A stretch of 35,809 nt of DNA from NCBI GenBank assembly GCA_035653295.1, contig DASRCB010000226.1, positions 1-35,809 on the forward strand. Direction: 5' to 3'. Under the pieces are notes generated by a model. That model was given only the letters and a program-made list of their open reading frames with translations, searched no databases and was not told where the DNA came from. The position numbers were made by a program, and so were the translations under genes. This DNA is from DASRCB01 sp035653295 (GTDB lineage Bacteria > Acidobacteriota > Terriglobia > Bryobacterales > Bryobacteraceae). Below are positions 22,782 through 31,022 of the stretch, one piece after another; the first letter of the stretch is position 1, and each line of letters begins with the position of its first letter.

Positions 22782-24452
22782 TTACAGTAAGCTGCCCTTC
22801 TGCCCCAGCATGGCTTCCCGAACGATCGCGATCGGGGGCCAGCCCTGCCGCATGAACTCGTCGTGAAATTCGCCGAGCCGGTAACGCGCGCCCATTTTCC
22901 GCTGATAATCGGCGCGCAGCTTCAGGATTTCGAGTTTTCCCAGGGTGTACATCAGATAGGTCGGATCGGAGGTCCCGCGCTTCGTCTCGCGCAGCGCATT
23001 TCCGTGCGACTGGTAGCCTTCCTTCTCGAAAAACTGCACGCCCTCATCGAAGCTCATCGTCCCGGTGTGCATGCGGATTCCGACGATATAGCGCGCATTC
23101 CGCAGGAGAGCGTCCTGCAACTGCCCCAGGCGGAGCGTGAGATCGCCGTTGCCGTATCCCTCATCGAGCATCATCTGCTCGCAGTAGTGCGCCCACCCTT
23201 CGGCATTCGATCCGGCGCCCAGCAGCTTGCGGGTCTTCGATGGCGCCTGCTGCACCCACAGGAACTGCGTGTAGTGGCCGGGGTAGACCTCATGCACGGC
23301 TGTGCTCACGACCGTGCCGCGGTTGAAGCCTTCCATCAGGTCTTCCACCTGCTTCGGGGTCCACTTCGGGTCGGGTAGGGTGACGTTGAAGTACGCCTCC
23401 TTCGCCACGCGCTCGAACGGGCCTGGCGTATCCATGGACGCCGCGGTGAGCGCGCGGAGGAACGGCGGCGTTTCCTCCACGATCGGAGGAACGTCGGAGG
23501 GGATGGTGATGATGCGATGCGCCTCGATGTACTGGCGCAGTCCGCCCAGCACATCACGGAAGCTCTGAAGCAGATGGTCGGGGCGGGGATGATCGTGGGC
23601 CAGTTCGCTGAGCACCTGCATGGGCGTCTTATGGCGATCGAGCTTTGCCGCTGTGGCGCGGAACGCCTCCTGATTTCGGCGCAGGTCTTCGTAACCGACC
23701 TTCAGTAATTCGTCGAGCGGCACGTCGACCATCTCTTCGTACGCCAGCTTCTTCCGGTAATTCCCGGCGCCGATGCGAAAGTCCCCGTTCGAGCGCGGCA
23801 GCAGGTCGTCGCGCAGCCATTTCTCGTATGCCGCGAGCGCCGCGATGACCGCTTCGTTCGCCTGGCGGAATTCTGCCAGAAGCTTCTGGTCCGTAACGTC
23901 GTGAAATGCGAGGGGGACATCGTGCTCGAAGAAGCCGGTGATCCCAGGCAGCTGTTCGAGCGCGACTTCGGTGTAAACGCGGGGTGGATTTTTCAGGTTC
24001 TCGCGTGCGTACCCGAACGCCGCCGGCATCTGCTTTTCGCGTTCGATGACGCTGCGCAGCCGCTCGGCGGGCGGCGCAAACCGGCGGCTCATGATAACGA
24101 AAACCGCGTTGGCCGCGCTGCCGGAATAAAGATCCGGGTTCTTCTCCCACATGCGAATCTGCTCGAGCTCCAGCAGGTCGGCGCGTACACGATTGAGGAT
24201 CAGGTCCCTGTCGGGCGAAGACGGCAGCGCGGCGAAGGTTTTCTCCGCCTCATGCAGAAACCGGAGGCGGCGCGCGCGCCCCGACGCCGACTCGTCTTCG
24301 ATGCGGTCGTCAAACTGATGAAATCCCTGAGCGGTCGCCTCCGACGGCTTGAACGCGTAATATTCATCGAAGAAGCGGTCGATGGTCTGCGAATCCTGTG
24401 CCTGCATGGCTGCACATACCACGATAAGAGAGGCGAACGCCGTTTTGTTCAT
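22782..24452 (-). CDS. Exported DUF885 family protein, putative metallopeptidase
   Basis: This is a 556-residue protein from ATG 24452, which overlaps the lnt TGA (ATGA); the in-frame extension up to 24536 lies inside lnt. The signal peptide is MNKTAFASLIVVCAAMQAQD. DUF885 features include 'IDRFFDEYYAFKPSEATAQG' at the start, 'DRDLILNRVRADLLELEQIR', 'GAGNYRKKLAYEEMVDVPLD', the HExxPGH motif in 'AVHEVYPGHYTQF', 'NAEGWAHYCEQMMLDEGYG' and 'PTYLMYTLGKLEILKLR'. The HExxPGH and EGWAHYxE pairs suggest a zinc-dependent peptidase fold. The activity of this family is mostly unproven. It is coupled to lnt as the last large gene of the envelope-related unit. Confidence 0.9.
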   Translation of the reverse strand: MNKTAFASLIVVCAAMQAQDSQTIDRFFDEYYAFKPSEATAQGFHQFDDRIEDESASGRARRLRFLHEAEKTFAALPSSPDRDLILNRVRADLLELEQIRMWEKNPDLYSGSAANAVFVIMSRRFAPPAERLRSVIEREKQMPAAFGYARENLKNPPRVYTEVALEQLPGITGFFEHDVPLAFHDVTDQKLLAEFRQANEAVIAALAAYEKWLRDDLLPRSNGDFRIGAGNYRKKLAYEEMVDVPLDELLKVGYEDLRRNQEAFRATAAKLDRHKTPMQVLSELAHDHPRPDHLLQSFRDVLGGLRQYIEAHRIITIPSDVPPIVEETPPFLRALTAASMDTPGPFERVAKEAYFNVTLPDPKWTPKQVEDLMEGFNRGTVVSTAVHEVYPGHYTQFLWVQQAPSKTRKLLGAGSNAEGWAHYCEQMMLDEGYGNGDLTLRLGQLQDALLRNARYIVGIRMHTGTMSFDEGVQFFEKEGYQSHGNALRETKRGTSDPTYLMYTLGKLEILKLRADYQRKMGARYRLGEFHDEFMRQGWPPIAIVREAMLGQKGSLL

Positions 24453-25948
24453 TTCGAGGCTCGTTTCGGTGGAGGTTCGTAATGCGGGATCTGGGACAGG
24501 AAAAGGGTGACGATGCCAGCCCCGAGGCAGAGCCACGCGAACCAGTCTCCATAGCGAGTGTACGGCGTCGTCTCATTCATGCCGGACCACTGGAATCGGC
24601 CCGCTGTCTCGATGTACGGAGGAAGGGTCTGCGTCACGCGGCCGGCGGGGTCGACCGCAGCCGTGAATCCATCGTTGGTGGCGCGCAGAATCCAGCGCCG
24701 GTTCTCCGCGGCGCGCATACGGACCAGCAGCAGGTGCTGCTGGCGCGCGGTGCTGTGCCCGAAGTAGCCGTCGTTCGAGATATTCACCAGCACGTCCGCG
24801 CCGTGGGCCGCGAAGCGCCGCACGTAATGCGGGAATGCGGATTCGTAGCATATGAAGACACCCAGCCGGTGCGCGCCGGCGGGAAAGACCACGATGCGGT
24901 TGCCGGGCGCGAAGTCGCCGGCCTCCTTCGTTACGCGATTGACGAAGCTGAACAGCGGCGGCACGAATTCGCCGAATGGGACCAGCAGGTTCTTGTCGTA
25001 CCGGTCGACCAGATGCCCGTCGGGCGCCAGGACGACGGCGGAGTTCAGGGGCGCGCCTTTCAGCGTTTCGGCAACCGTGCCGAAGACGAACCAGGCGTGG
25101 GCCTCCCGCGCGAGGTTCTGGACCCTTTCACGAAACCCGGGGTCTTCGTAATAGAAAAAGGGCCCTGGCGCCTCGGGCCAGACGATCAGGTCGGTCGGTC
25201 CGGCCAGCGCCGGACCGCGGGTGAGATCGACGACGTGGCGCTGGAGCATCTCGGCGGTGACCGGCGACCATTCGGCTTCCTCGGGCACGTTGGGCTGGAC
25301 CAGCACAGCAGTCTCCGTTCCCGCCGCAGGCGCCGGCAGTGGCGGCAAGAGGAGAAGCGCGGGAATGACCAGAAGCCACAGGAGCTGCCTACGCGATCGG
25401 CGGCCAATGACGACGGCTCCCGCGGTGGCGGTCATCACGAAGAGGAAGGACAAACCGTAGACGCCCACGACCGGCGCGGTTCGCAACGGCAATGGCATGT
25501 CGATACCCGCATTGCCGAGCGCAAGCCAGGCGAAACCGGCGGGTGCGTGCGTGCGCTCAATTCCGGTCCAGAGCGCGGCCACTGCGGGGATGGCGTACCA
25601 TTTCGAGACCACGATCGCGGCCAGAGTGGCGAAGATGCCGAGGTGGATCGCCTTCAAGATGCAGAACAGCAGGAACGTGCCCCAGCCGCCCCAGCGGCCC
25701 ATGCCGCCGTGGACCTCCAGCACGAACTGGATCCAGTAGCAGGTGGCGAACCAGTAGACCATGCCGGCGGCGTATCCGAGCAGAAAGCGGCGCAGCGGGC
25801 GGGGCTCGCGGGCAAGCGCCACCAGAAGCGGAGTCAGAGCGAAGGGCGCAAGCCAGACCAGGTTCAGCGGAGGGAAAATGATGACCAGCAGGAACGCGGA
25901 GAGGAGCGCGAGCAGCCAGTCAAGCGGAGACCCGCGAAGCCTCTTCAT
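24449..25948 (-). CDS. lnt: Apolipoprotein N-acyltransferase Lnt
   Basis: This 499-residue inner-membrane enzyme adds the third acyl chain to the N-terminal cysteine of lipoproteins, the last step after Lgt and Lsp. Six or more helices fill the first 200 residues (LLALLSAFLLVIIFPPLNLV, VVGVYGLSFLFVMTATAGAV). A nitrilase-like periplasmic domain follows with the Glu-Lys-Cys triad: Glu259 in IVWPEAPGPFF, Lys319 in YDKNLLVPFGEFVP and Cys367 in VFICYESAFP. The SNDGYFG loop is also present, so it looks fully functional. The ATG at 25948 overlaps lipA by 29 nt, and the stop overlaps the DUF885 ATG. Several predicted lipoproteins in the window would be its substrates. Confidence 0.97.
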   Translation of the reverse strand: MKRLRGSPLDWLLALLSAFLLVIIFPPLNLVWLAPFALTPLLVALAREPRPLRRFLLGYAAGMVYWFATCYWIQFVLEVHGGMGRWGGWGTFLLFCILKAIHLGIFATLAAIVVSKWYAIPAVAALWTGIERTHAPAGFAWLALGNAGIDMPLPLRTAPVVGVYGLSFLFVMTATAGAVVIGRRSRRQLLWLLVIPALLLLPPLPAPAAGTETAVLVQPNVPEEAEWSPVTAEMLQRHVVDLTRGPALAGPTDLIVWPEAPGPFFYYEDPGFRERVQNLAREAHAWFVFGTVAETLKGAPLNSAVVLAPDGHLVDRYDKNLLVPFGEFVPPLFSFVNRVTKEAGDFAPGNRIVVFPAGAHRLGVFICYESAFPHYVRRFAAHGADVLVNISNDGYFGHSTARQQHLLLVRMRAAENRRWILRATNDGFTAAVDPAGRVTQTLPPYIETAGRFQWSGMNETTPYTRYGDWFAWLCLGAGIVTLFLSQIPHYEPPPKRASK

Positions 25949-26834
25949 TCACCATCTCTGCCATATACGAGCTCCGGACATAAGGGCCGCTGAAGACCAT
26001 TCGCAGCCCCGCGGCAAGGCCGGCGTCGCGGTAGGCGTCAAACTGCTCGGGGAGGACATACTCGGCTACGGGGAGATTGCGGCGAGTCGGCTGAAGATAC
26101 TGGCCGATGGTAGCGACGTCGACGCGGGCGGCGACCAGGTCGCGCAATAGCTGCTCGACCTCGGCGCGCTGTTCTCCAAGTCCCACCATCAGGCCGGACT
26201 TCGTAAGCGCAGCGGGACGATACTTCTTTGCGAAGTGCAGGACTCGCAGCGACTGCTCGTAGTTCGCCTGCGGCCTGACGCGCCGGTAAAGTCGCGGCAC
26301 GGTCTCCATGTTGTGATTGAAAACGTCAGGACCGGCGTCGAGCACGCGCGCGACGGCGTCGACATCTCCGCAGAAATCCGGAGTGAGCACCTCGATGCGA
26401 GAGCTTGGCAGCGCGCGGCGAACCTCACGAACCGTTTCCGCGAAGTGGGCCGACCCACCATCCGGCAAATCGTCGCGATTGACGGAGGTAATCACCACGT
26501 AGCGCAGCGCCAGACTTGCCGCCATGCGCGCCACGTTGGCCGGTTCTTCGCGGTCAAGGGTGAAGTCGTGTTTTGCCGCCGATCCCTTGGGAACCGAGCA
26601 GAATCCGCAGCCGCGGGTGCACAGATTGCCGAGGATCATGAAGGTCGCCGCGCCGCGATGAAAGCACTCGTGGATATTCGGGCAGCGCGCCGACTCGCAG
26701 ACGGTGTGCAAATGCAGGCGCCGAAGGTCACGCTGGAGCGCCTGCACGGAAGGAAAGTGCGTCGTGCTCCTGCGCAGCCACGCGGGAAGCCGGGGAACGG
26801 CCGCCGGTAGCGCGGGATCGATCTGAACGAGCAA
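25920..26834 (-). CDS. lipA: Lipoyl synthase LipA
   Basis: This is a 304-residue radical SAM enzyme that inserts two sulfurs into octanoyl groups on lipoyl domains. The auxiliary cluster motif CX4CX5C is at Cys46/51/57 (VCESARCPNIHECF). The radical SAM motif CTRGCGFC is at 72-79. 'VVITSVNRDDLPDGGSAHFA', 'EVLTPDFCGD', 'VFNHNMETVPRLYRRVRP', 'TKSGLMVGLGE' and 'TIGQYLQPTRRNLPV' are all diagnostic, and the final Ser-rich segment (VRSSYMAEM) supplies the Arg-x-Ser-Ser cluster ligand. The start is taken as TTG 26834, one base after the SPOR gene stop. An upstream extension in the same frame would lie inside the SPOR gene. It precedes lnt. LipB is not in the window. Confidence 0.95.
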   Translation of the reverse strand: MLVQIDPALPAAVPRLPAWLRRSTTHFPSVQALQRDLRRLHLHTVCESARCPNIHECFHRGAATFMILGNLCTRGCGFCSVPKGSAAKHDFTLDREEPANVARMAASLALRYVVITSVNRDDLPDGGSAHFAETVREVRRALPSSRIEVLTPDFCGDVDAVARVLDAGPDVFNHNMETVPRLYRRVRPQANYEQSLRVLHFAKKYRPAALTKSGLMVGLGEQRAEVEQLLRDLVAARVDVATIGQYLQPTRRNLPVAEYVLPEQFDAYRDAGLAAGLRMVFSGPYVRSSYMAEMVNEEASRVSA

Positions 26835-26835
26835 G

Positions 26836-27432
26836 TCAGTATTTTCGCACGATGGGGTTCCTGAACCCCGCGCCCTCGAGCCGGGTGCGCAGGTCGGAGA
26901 CCTCGGCGGCGCCCTTTGCCGGGCCCACCAGCACGCGGAAGAAGCCGTTCGGCGCCGGCGCGACCTGGGTATGGAAGCCACGCTTGCCGAGGGTTTCCGA
27001 GATCAGCTCGGCGTCGGGTCTGGTGGTGGCGACTACCTGCAGCCACGTGGTGCCGGCAGGCGGCTCGCCTATGGATTGCGGGCTGGGCGTCTGGGTCTCC
27101 GCCGGAGCAGGATGGGACGGCTCGGCCTTCGCCGTGGGTGGCGGCTCGGGCTGGCTGGCCTGAGTGTCGGTGGGCTGCTGAACTGCTGGTTCGGCGACGG
27201 CTGGGGTTGGGCTAACCTGCGGTATGGGCGACGTTCGCTGTGCGGTTTCCGCGGGCGGGGCGCCCGCAGTCGGAACGGGGTGGGTCGAGGCCATGGCCGT
27301 GCCGGAGTTGCGCCCCACCACGTATCCCATAAAGAAGAACACGGCCAACAACACCACGACGATGAAAAACACGCTCAGCAACTGTTTATTGCCGAGCACC
27401 AGTTCGAATTCGCTTTGCTCTGTTTGTGTCAC
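26836..27432 (-). CDS. SPOR-domain membrane protein
   Basis: This 198-residue bitopic protein starts at GTG 27432 with GGGGAGGT 5 nt upstream, the best ribosome site in the region. A short cytoplasmic head (MTQTEQSEFELVLGNKQLLS) precedes one TM helix (VFFIVVVLLAVFFFMGYVVG). A disordered Pro/Ala/Thr/Gln-rich linker runs from about 50 to 125. A C-terminal SPOR domain (TWLQVVATTRPDAELISETL then 'GKRGFHTQVAPAPNGFFRVL', 'VGPAKGAAEVSDLRTRLEG') completes it. SPOR domains bind peptidoglycan strands lacking stem peptides at division sites, so a cell-envelope or division role is likely. Its stop is one base from the lipA TTG. Confidence 0.9.
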   Translation of the reverse strand: MTQTEQSEFELVLGNKQLLSVFFIVVVLLAVFFFMGYVVGRNSGTAMASTHPVPTAGAPPAETAQRTSPIPQVSPTPAVAEPAVQQPTDTQASQPEPPPTAKAEPSHPAPAETQTPSPQSIGEPPAGTTWLQVVATTRPDAELISETLGKRGFHTQVAPAPNGFFRVLVGPAKGAAEVSDLRTRLEGAGFRNPIVRKY

Positions 27433-27458
27433 AAGTACCTCCCCGCTGCGTTTCAGTA

Positions 27459-27464
27459 ATTATA
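27459..27464 (-). promoter_or_regulatory. Candidate -10 box of the SPOR-lipA-lnt unit
   Basis: A perfect TATAAT on the minus strand sits 26 nt before the GTG start at 27432, in the 96-nt gap behind the VWFA-TPR gene. The -35 region 17 nt upstream (AGGTGT) is a poor match. A transcript from here would contain the GGGGAGGT ribosome site. It probably provides a separate entry for the SPOR, lipA, lnt and DUF885 genes. The gap has no clear terminator. Confidence 0.4.
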
Positions 27465-27528
27465 TCGACGACCCAGGCCAAACACCTTAGATCAGAATCG
27501 ATAAAAACAGACGCCGCAGCGCAGAACC

Positions 27529-30117
27529 TTACGGCGCCCCGGCCCAGTAGCCCTTCTTGGCCAGAATGCGCGTGTTGCGGTGCTTCACCTGGACCGTGAT
27601 TCGCCGGAAGTGGCCGTCCTGCGCCGGGTTTTTCGGCGTGTAGGCCAACATATAGTAATCGCGGCCGTCGGCAATGGCGCGACGGAGCCCGGTCAGCAGA
27701 TCGTTGTTGTTTTGAAAGAAAACGCCGCCGGTTGCGGCCGCGAGTTCGGCCAGGCTCTGTCCCGCGTCACGGGCCGCGTCATCCCTGGTTCGCTGAAAAT
27801 CGGGAAGCAGGCGGGAGGGGCCGCCGGTGTTGCCGGCGTCGTAGAAATCCGACACATACAGGCCGCGGGAATCGATGGTGTAGACACTCACGTTATCGCG
27901 CTGCGCGGCGCGCACCACGGCGTCGAACTCCTTCTGGCTGCGCTCCAGGCTTCTCAGTCCGGCGAAGCGGAATTCGGGAAAGGCGGCCTCGAGCAGGCGG
28001 AATGGCTCCCGCCCGGGCGCCAGGGTGAAACCGTCCGAGATCAGAACCAGCGTATGGCGACCCGGAGCGCCGGCAAGCTGCGCCGCGAGGGAGCGCAGCT
28101 GATCCAGGAAGACGATGTTCATCAACCTGCCCTCATTGGCGATGCGGTCGGCCGCCGGCGGCAGCTGGGCCTTGAGGGAAGGACAGGTCGGCGAGCCAGC
28201 GTCGCAGGCGTTCACCGCGTCGCTGAGCAGCCTTCGGAAGTCAGTCATGTCGCCGGCGCCGTTCCCTTTTTCGCTGTCGAGAATCGCACCCTGAAACGAG
28301 CTGCTTCCGATGGCGGCCAGCAGCGCCGCCGGATCACGGGTGTTGTTCTGGATGACCTTCATGGTTCGGCCGAGCGCGAGCAGGGCGTATTCCGAGGCGC
28401 CGGGCCGCTCTTCGCGAAACAGGGTTTGCAGCGCCTGGCGTGCGCTGGCGAAGTTCGCGAAGGAACCGTGCAGCGTATCGATGCAGATCAACCAGTCACC
28501 TGGCGGGGATGTCTCGGCCTCCCGTTTCGGCCCAGGCTGCCCCGCGGCTTCCTGGGGCATGCGACCGGCATTGATGGCCTGAGCCGGATTATTGGAGTGC
28601 TCCACGTTGAAGCCGCTGATTTCCTGCTGCACGCCATCCTCATAAACAAGGAAGTCATCCTTCGTCAGGCCCGGGACGTAGTAGCCCTGGCCGTCGAGAA
28701 CGACGACTGGAACCAGCACCTGGCGGACGTTCACCTGGATGGGGTTTTCGCCCTCCGCGGGAAGGGGAGCCTTAGCCGCATCAGCGACGCGCTGCGATGC
28801 CGCTTCAAAGGCGTCGTTGAATGGCTCGAGCTTGTGCGCTTCCTGAAATTCGGCCAGGGCGGCGGCGCGGTCGCCTTTCTTCTCGAAGGCAACGCCGAGG
28901 CTGTAGTGCGCGGCCGCATCCTTATCATTCAGTCGCAACGCTTCCCGAAGGGAGGTGGTGGCGGCGGAGAATTCGCCGCGCTCGACCTGGAGCACGCCGA
29001 GAGAGCTCCATGCAGGCGCGAAGCCGGCGTCGTCCTTTACGGCCTGCTGCAGTTCGGCCTCCGCGGCAGCGGGATCGCCCGTGTTCGAGAGCGCTACGCC
29101 CAGATAATAATGGCCGTCGGGAATGGCGGAGTCGATGCCCATGGCTTGGTGAAGGTTCTTCGCGGCGTCGGCCCATTTCTTGTCGGCCATGAGCTTTACG
29201 GCGCCGATTTCCAACTCGCGCGCATCCGGCTCGCTCGCGGCGCCTCCAGCCGAAATGCCGCGGTTATCCGAGTCGCCGGCGTCATCTCCGGTCAGACGCC
29301 AGTCGGAAAAGCGGTGGACTGTGTAGGTCTCGAGAATGCGGAACCGCACGTCTACCGTCACCCGCGCGGGCAGCAGGACGGTGGCGTCCTGCGATGGAAA
29401 GCGCACGGCCGCGTAGCGGATGTCAGTGATCAGGTCCTGAGGTTCGGCATCGGCCGGCCGCGGCAGCAGGCTGGCATGCACCCGCAGGACGCTGCTGGTG
29501 GCTGGGTCGATCCAGATCAGGCCCTGAAGGAACGCTTTGCCGCGGGCGCCGGACCCGAGGCGCAGCACCAGCTGCGCGGTTTCGGTGCTCTGAGCAAAGG
29601 CGATGACGATCGCGCCGTTCTGGCCCGGCTCCCGGCCGAGATACTTGAATCTCGACTGCGGCTGGAAGGCGGGTAGCAAATGTTGCAGCCACCACATGAA
29701 GCCGCTCATCAGCGGATACTTCGGGTCGGCTTCCACCGGCGCGCCCGCGCGCGTGCGCGATTCGACGATGGGGCTTTCCCCACGATCGTCCTGCTCCCGC
29801 ATGGCGTACTGAAAGCGCTCGCGCCGATCCTCGTCAAGGTGCGTGTGGGCGCGCAGGCGCATTTCGTGGACCTCTTCGACGCCGGCGCATTCGACGAGAT
29901 CGCGCAGCATCGGCTCCAGCACATCGCCGGCGGACTTCAGCACGGCGGCCAGCCGGGTCGAATCGCGCTCGAACTCCAGATTCGACAGCTCAGGAAAGGC
30001 GCGAACCAGTTCGGCGTCGCTCCAGCCGATGTATGGCGTCGTCTGCCGGGGCGCGCCGGCGGCGGCAGGCCAGCAGCTCACGATGCACAGGAGCGGCAGC
30101 GCTGCCCGGCGTTTCAT
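27529..30117 (-). CDS. Exported TPR and VWFA-related domain protein
   Basis: This is an 862-residue protein from ATG 30117, fixed by an ATGA overlap with the slipin stop. It starts with a signal peptide (MKRRAALPLLCIVSCWPAAA). An N-terminal domain (25-290) includes 'LQGLIWIDPATSSVLRVHAS'. Three to four TPR repeats follow at 300-440 ('GHYYLGVALSNTGDPAAAEA', 'AWSSLGVLQVERGEFSAATT', 'AHYSLGVAFEKKGDRAAALA'). Then comes the VWFA-related domain found mainly in Acidobacteria (457-862), opening 'VNVRQVLVPVVVLDGQG' and 'FLVYEDGVQQEISGF' and ending 'YMLAYTPKNPAQDGHFRRI'. The metal site is altered: 'ICIDTLHGSF' replaces DxSxS. It is probably a periplasmic scaffold; the function is unknown. The frame continues into the slipin gene upstream but is not protein-like there. 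Confidence 0.9.
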   Translation of the reverse strand: MKRRAALPLLCIVSCWPAAAGAPRQTTPYIGWSDAELVRAFPELSNLEFERDSTRLAAVLKSAGDVLEPMLRDLVECAGVEEVHEMRLRAHTHLDEDRRERFQYAMREQDDRGESPIVESRTRAGAPVEADPKYPLMSGFMWWLQHLLPAFQPQSRFKYLGREPGQNGAIVIAFAQSTETAQLVLRLGSGARGKAFLQGLIWIDPATSSVLRVHASLLPRPADAEPQDLITDIRYAAVRFPSQDATVLLPARVTVDVRFRILETYTVHRFSDWRLTGDDAGDSDNRGISAGGAASEPDARELEIGAVKLMADKKWADAAKNLHQAMGIDSAIPDGHYYLGVALSNTGDPAAAEAELQQAVKDDAGFAPAWSSLGVLQVERGEFSAATTSLREALRLNDKDAAAHYSLGVAFEKKGDRAAALAEFQEAHKLEPFNDAFEAASQRVADAAKAPLPAEGENPIQVNVRQVLVPVVVLDGQGYYVPGLTKDDFLVYEDGVQQEISGFNVEHSNNPAQAINAGRMPQEAAGQPGPKREAETSPPGDWLICIDTLHGSFANFASARQALQTLFREERPGASEYALLALGRTMKVIQNNTRDPAALLAAIGSSSFQGAILDSEKGNGAGDMTDFRRLLSDAVNACDAGSPTCPSLKAQLPPAADRIANEGRLMNIVFLDQLRSLAAQLAGAPGRHTLVLISDGFTLAPGREPFRLLEAAFPEFRFAGLRSLERSQKEFDAVVRAAQRDNVSVYTIDSRGLYVSDFYDAGNTGGPSRLLPDFQRTRDDAARDAGQSLAELAAATGGVFFQNNNDLLTGLRRAIADGRDYYMLAYTPKNPAQDGHFRRITVQVKHRNTRILAKKGYWAGAP

Positions 30118-30896
30118 GCTTTGACGGGAGGCGGCCCGGACACTTTTTCCAGCGCGCGCTCCAGCGAGGACAGGATGTCCACCGGCAGCGGGAAGACGAT
30201 GGTGGTGTTCTTTTCCGACCCGATCTCCAGCAGCGTTTGCAGGTAGCGCAACTGGATCGCGGCGGGCTGGCGCTGGATCACTTCCGCGGCCATGCTCAGC
30301 TTCTCCGCCGCCAGATATTCGCCCTCGGCGTGGATGATCTTGGCGCGGCGTTCCCGCTCGGCCTCGGCCTGGCGCGCGATGGCGCGGATCATCTGGTCCG
30401 GCAGATCCACCTGCTTGACCTCCACCAGAGTGACCTTTACGCCCCACGGGCCGGTATGCCCGTCCAGCACGGCCTGCAGCCGCATGTTCAGCTTTTCGCG
30501 CTGGCTGAGAAGCTCGTCGAGTTCCACCTCGCCCAGCACGCTGCGAAGCGTGGTCTGCGAGACCTGCGAGGTGGCGTAAAGATAGTTGCTGACCTCTATT
30601 ACCGCCTTCACCGGCTCGACCACGCGGAAATAAACGACCGCGTTGACTTTGACCGTAACGTTATCGCGGGTGACCACGTCCTGCGGCGGGACCTCCATGG
30701 CATCAATGCGCAGCGAGGTGCGCACGATTTTCTGCACCGGCGCGAAGATCAGAATGATGCCCGGGCCCATCGGTTCTTTGCTCACCCGGCCCAGGGTGAA
30801 GACTACTCCGCGCTCGTATTCGGCGAGGATCTTGATGCACGACAGCGCGTACACGATCACAATCACGAGCGGGACGATGAGCGTAAGGTCGGGCAT
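30114..30896 (-). CDS. Slipin (SPFH/stomatin-like membrane protein)
   Basis: This is a 260-residue protein with one N-terminal membrane helix (LTLIVPLVIVIVYALSCIKI) and an SPFH/band-7 domain: 'ILAEYERGVVFTLGRVSKEP', 'GPGIILIFAPVQKIVRTSLR', 'DAMEVPPQDVVTRDNVTVKV' and 'VSQTTLRSVLGEVELDELLS'. A coiled-coil region follows with 'RQAEAERERRAKIIHAEGEY'. Slipins form membrane scaffolds and usually neighbour an NfeD-type protein. None is here; instead the gene is translationally coupled to the VWFA-TPR protein. It is divergent from the DHH gene across a 126-nt region. Confidence 0.94.
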   Translation of the reverse strand: MPDLTLIVPLVIVIVYALSCIKILAEYERGVVFTLGRVSKEPMGPGIILIFAPVQKIVRTSLRIDAMEVPPQDVVTRDNVTVKVNAVVYFRVVEPVKAVIEVSNYLYATSQVSQTTLRSVLGEVELDELLSQREKLNMRLQAVLDGHTGPWGVKVTLVEVKQVDLPDQMIRAIARQAEAERERRAKIIHAEGEYLAAEKLSMAAEVIQRQPAAIQLRYLQTLLEIGSEKNTTIVFPLPVDILSSLERALEKVSGPPPVKA

Positions 30897-30969
30897 GGAG
30901 AAGTTTTCCCTGGCTGAATCTTATCCTGGAACCGCGCCGCGCGGGAAACGTGCAGGCCCGAACTTGCTT

Positions 30970-30997
30970 TTGACATCGAACTGAGAGAAACTAAAAG
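30970..30997 (+). promoter_or_regulatory. Candidate promoter of the DHH-rph-rdgB unit
   Basis: A perfect TTGACA (30970-30975), 16-nt spacer and TAAAAG (30992-30997, 4 of 6) would start transcription about 19 nt before the ATG at 31023. A closer TATAAC (31005-31010) ends 12 nt before the ATG but lacks a -35. No Shine-Dalgarno sequence is visible in either case. Confidence 0.45.
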
Positions 30998-31022
30998 GTT
31001 TCCCTATAACGGCCAATCCTAC

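Noticed and set aside
27580..29676. A 698-codon open frame on the plus strand opposite the VWFA-TPR gene
   Set aside because: It mirrors a well-recognised minus-strand gene; the product shows no domain, and high GC keeps antisense frames open. The same applies to the long frames at 24482-25993 (opposite lnt), 3199-4602 (opposite dnaJ) and 7166-8386 (opposite the beta-helix gene).
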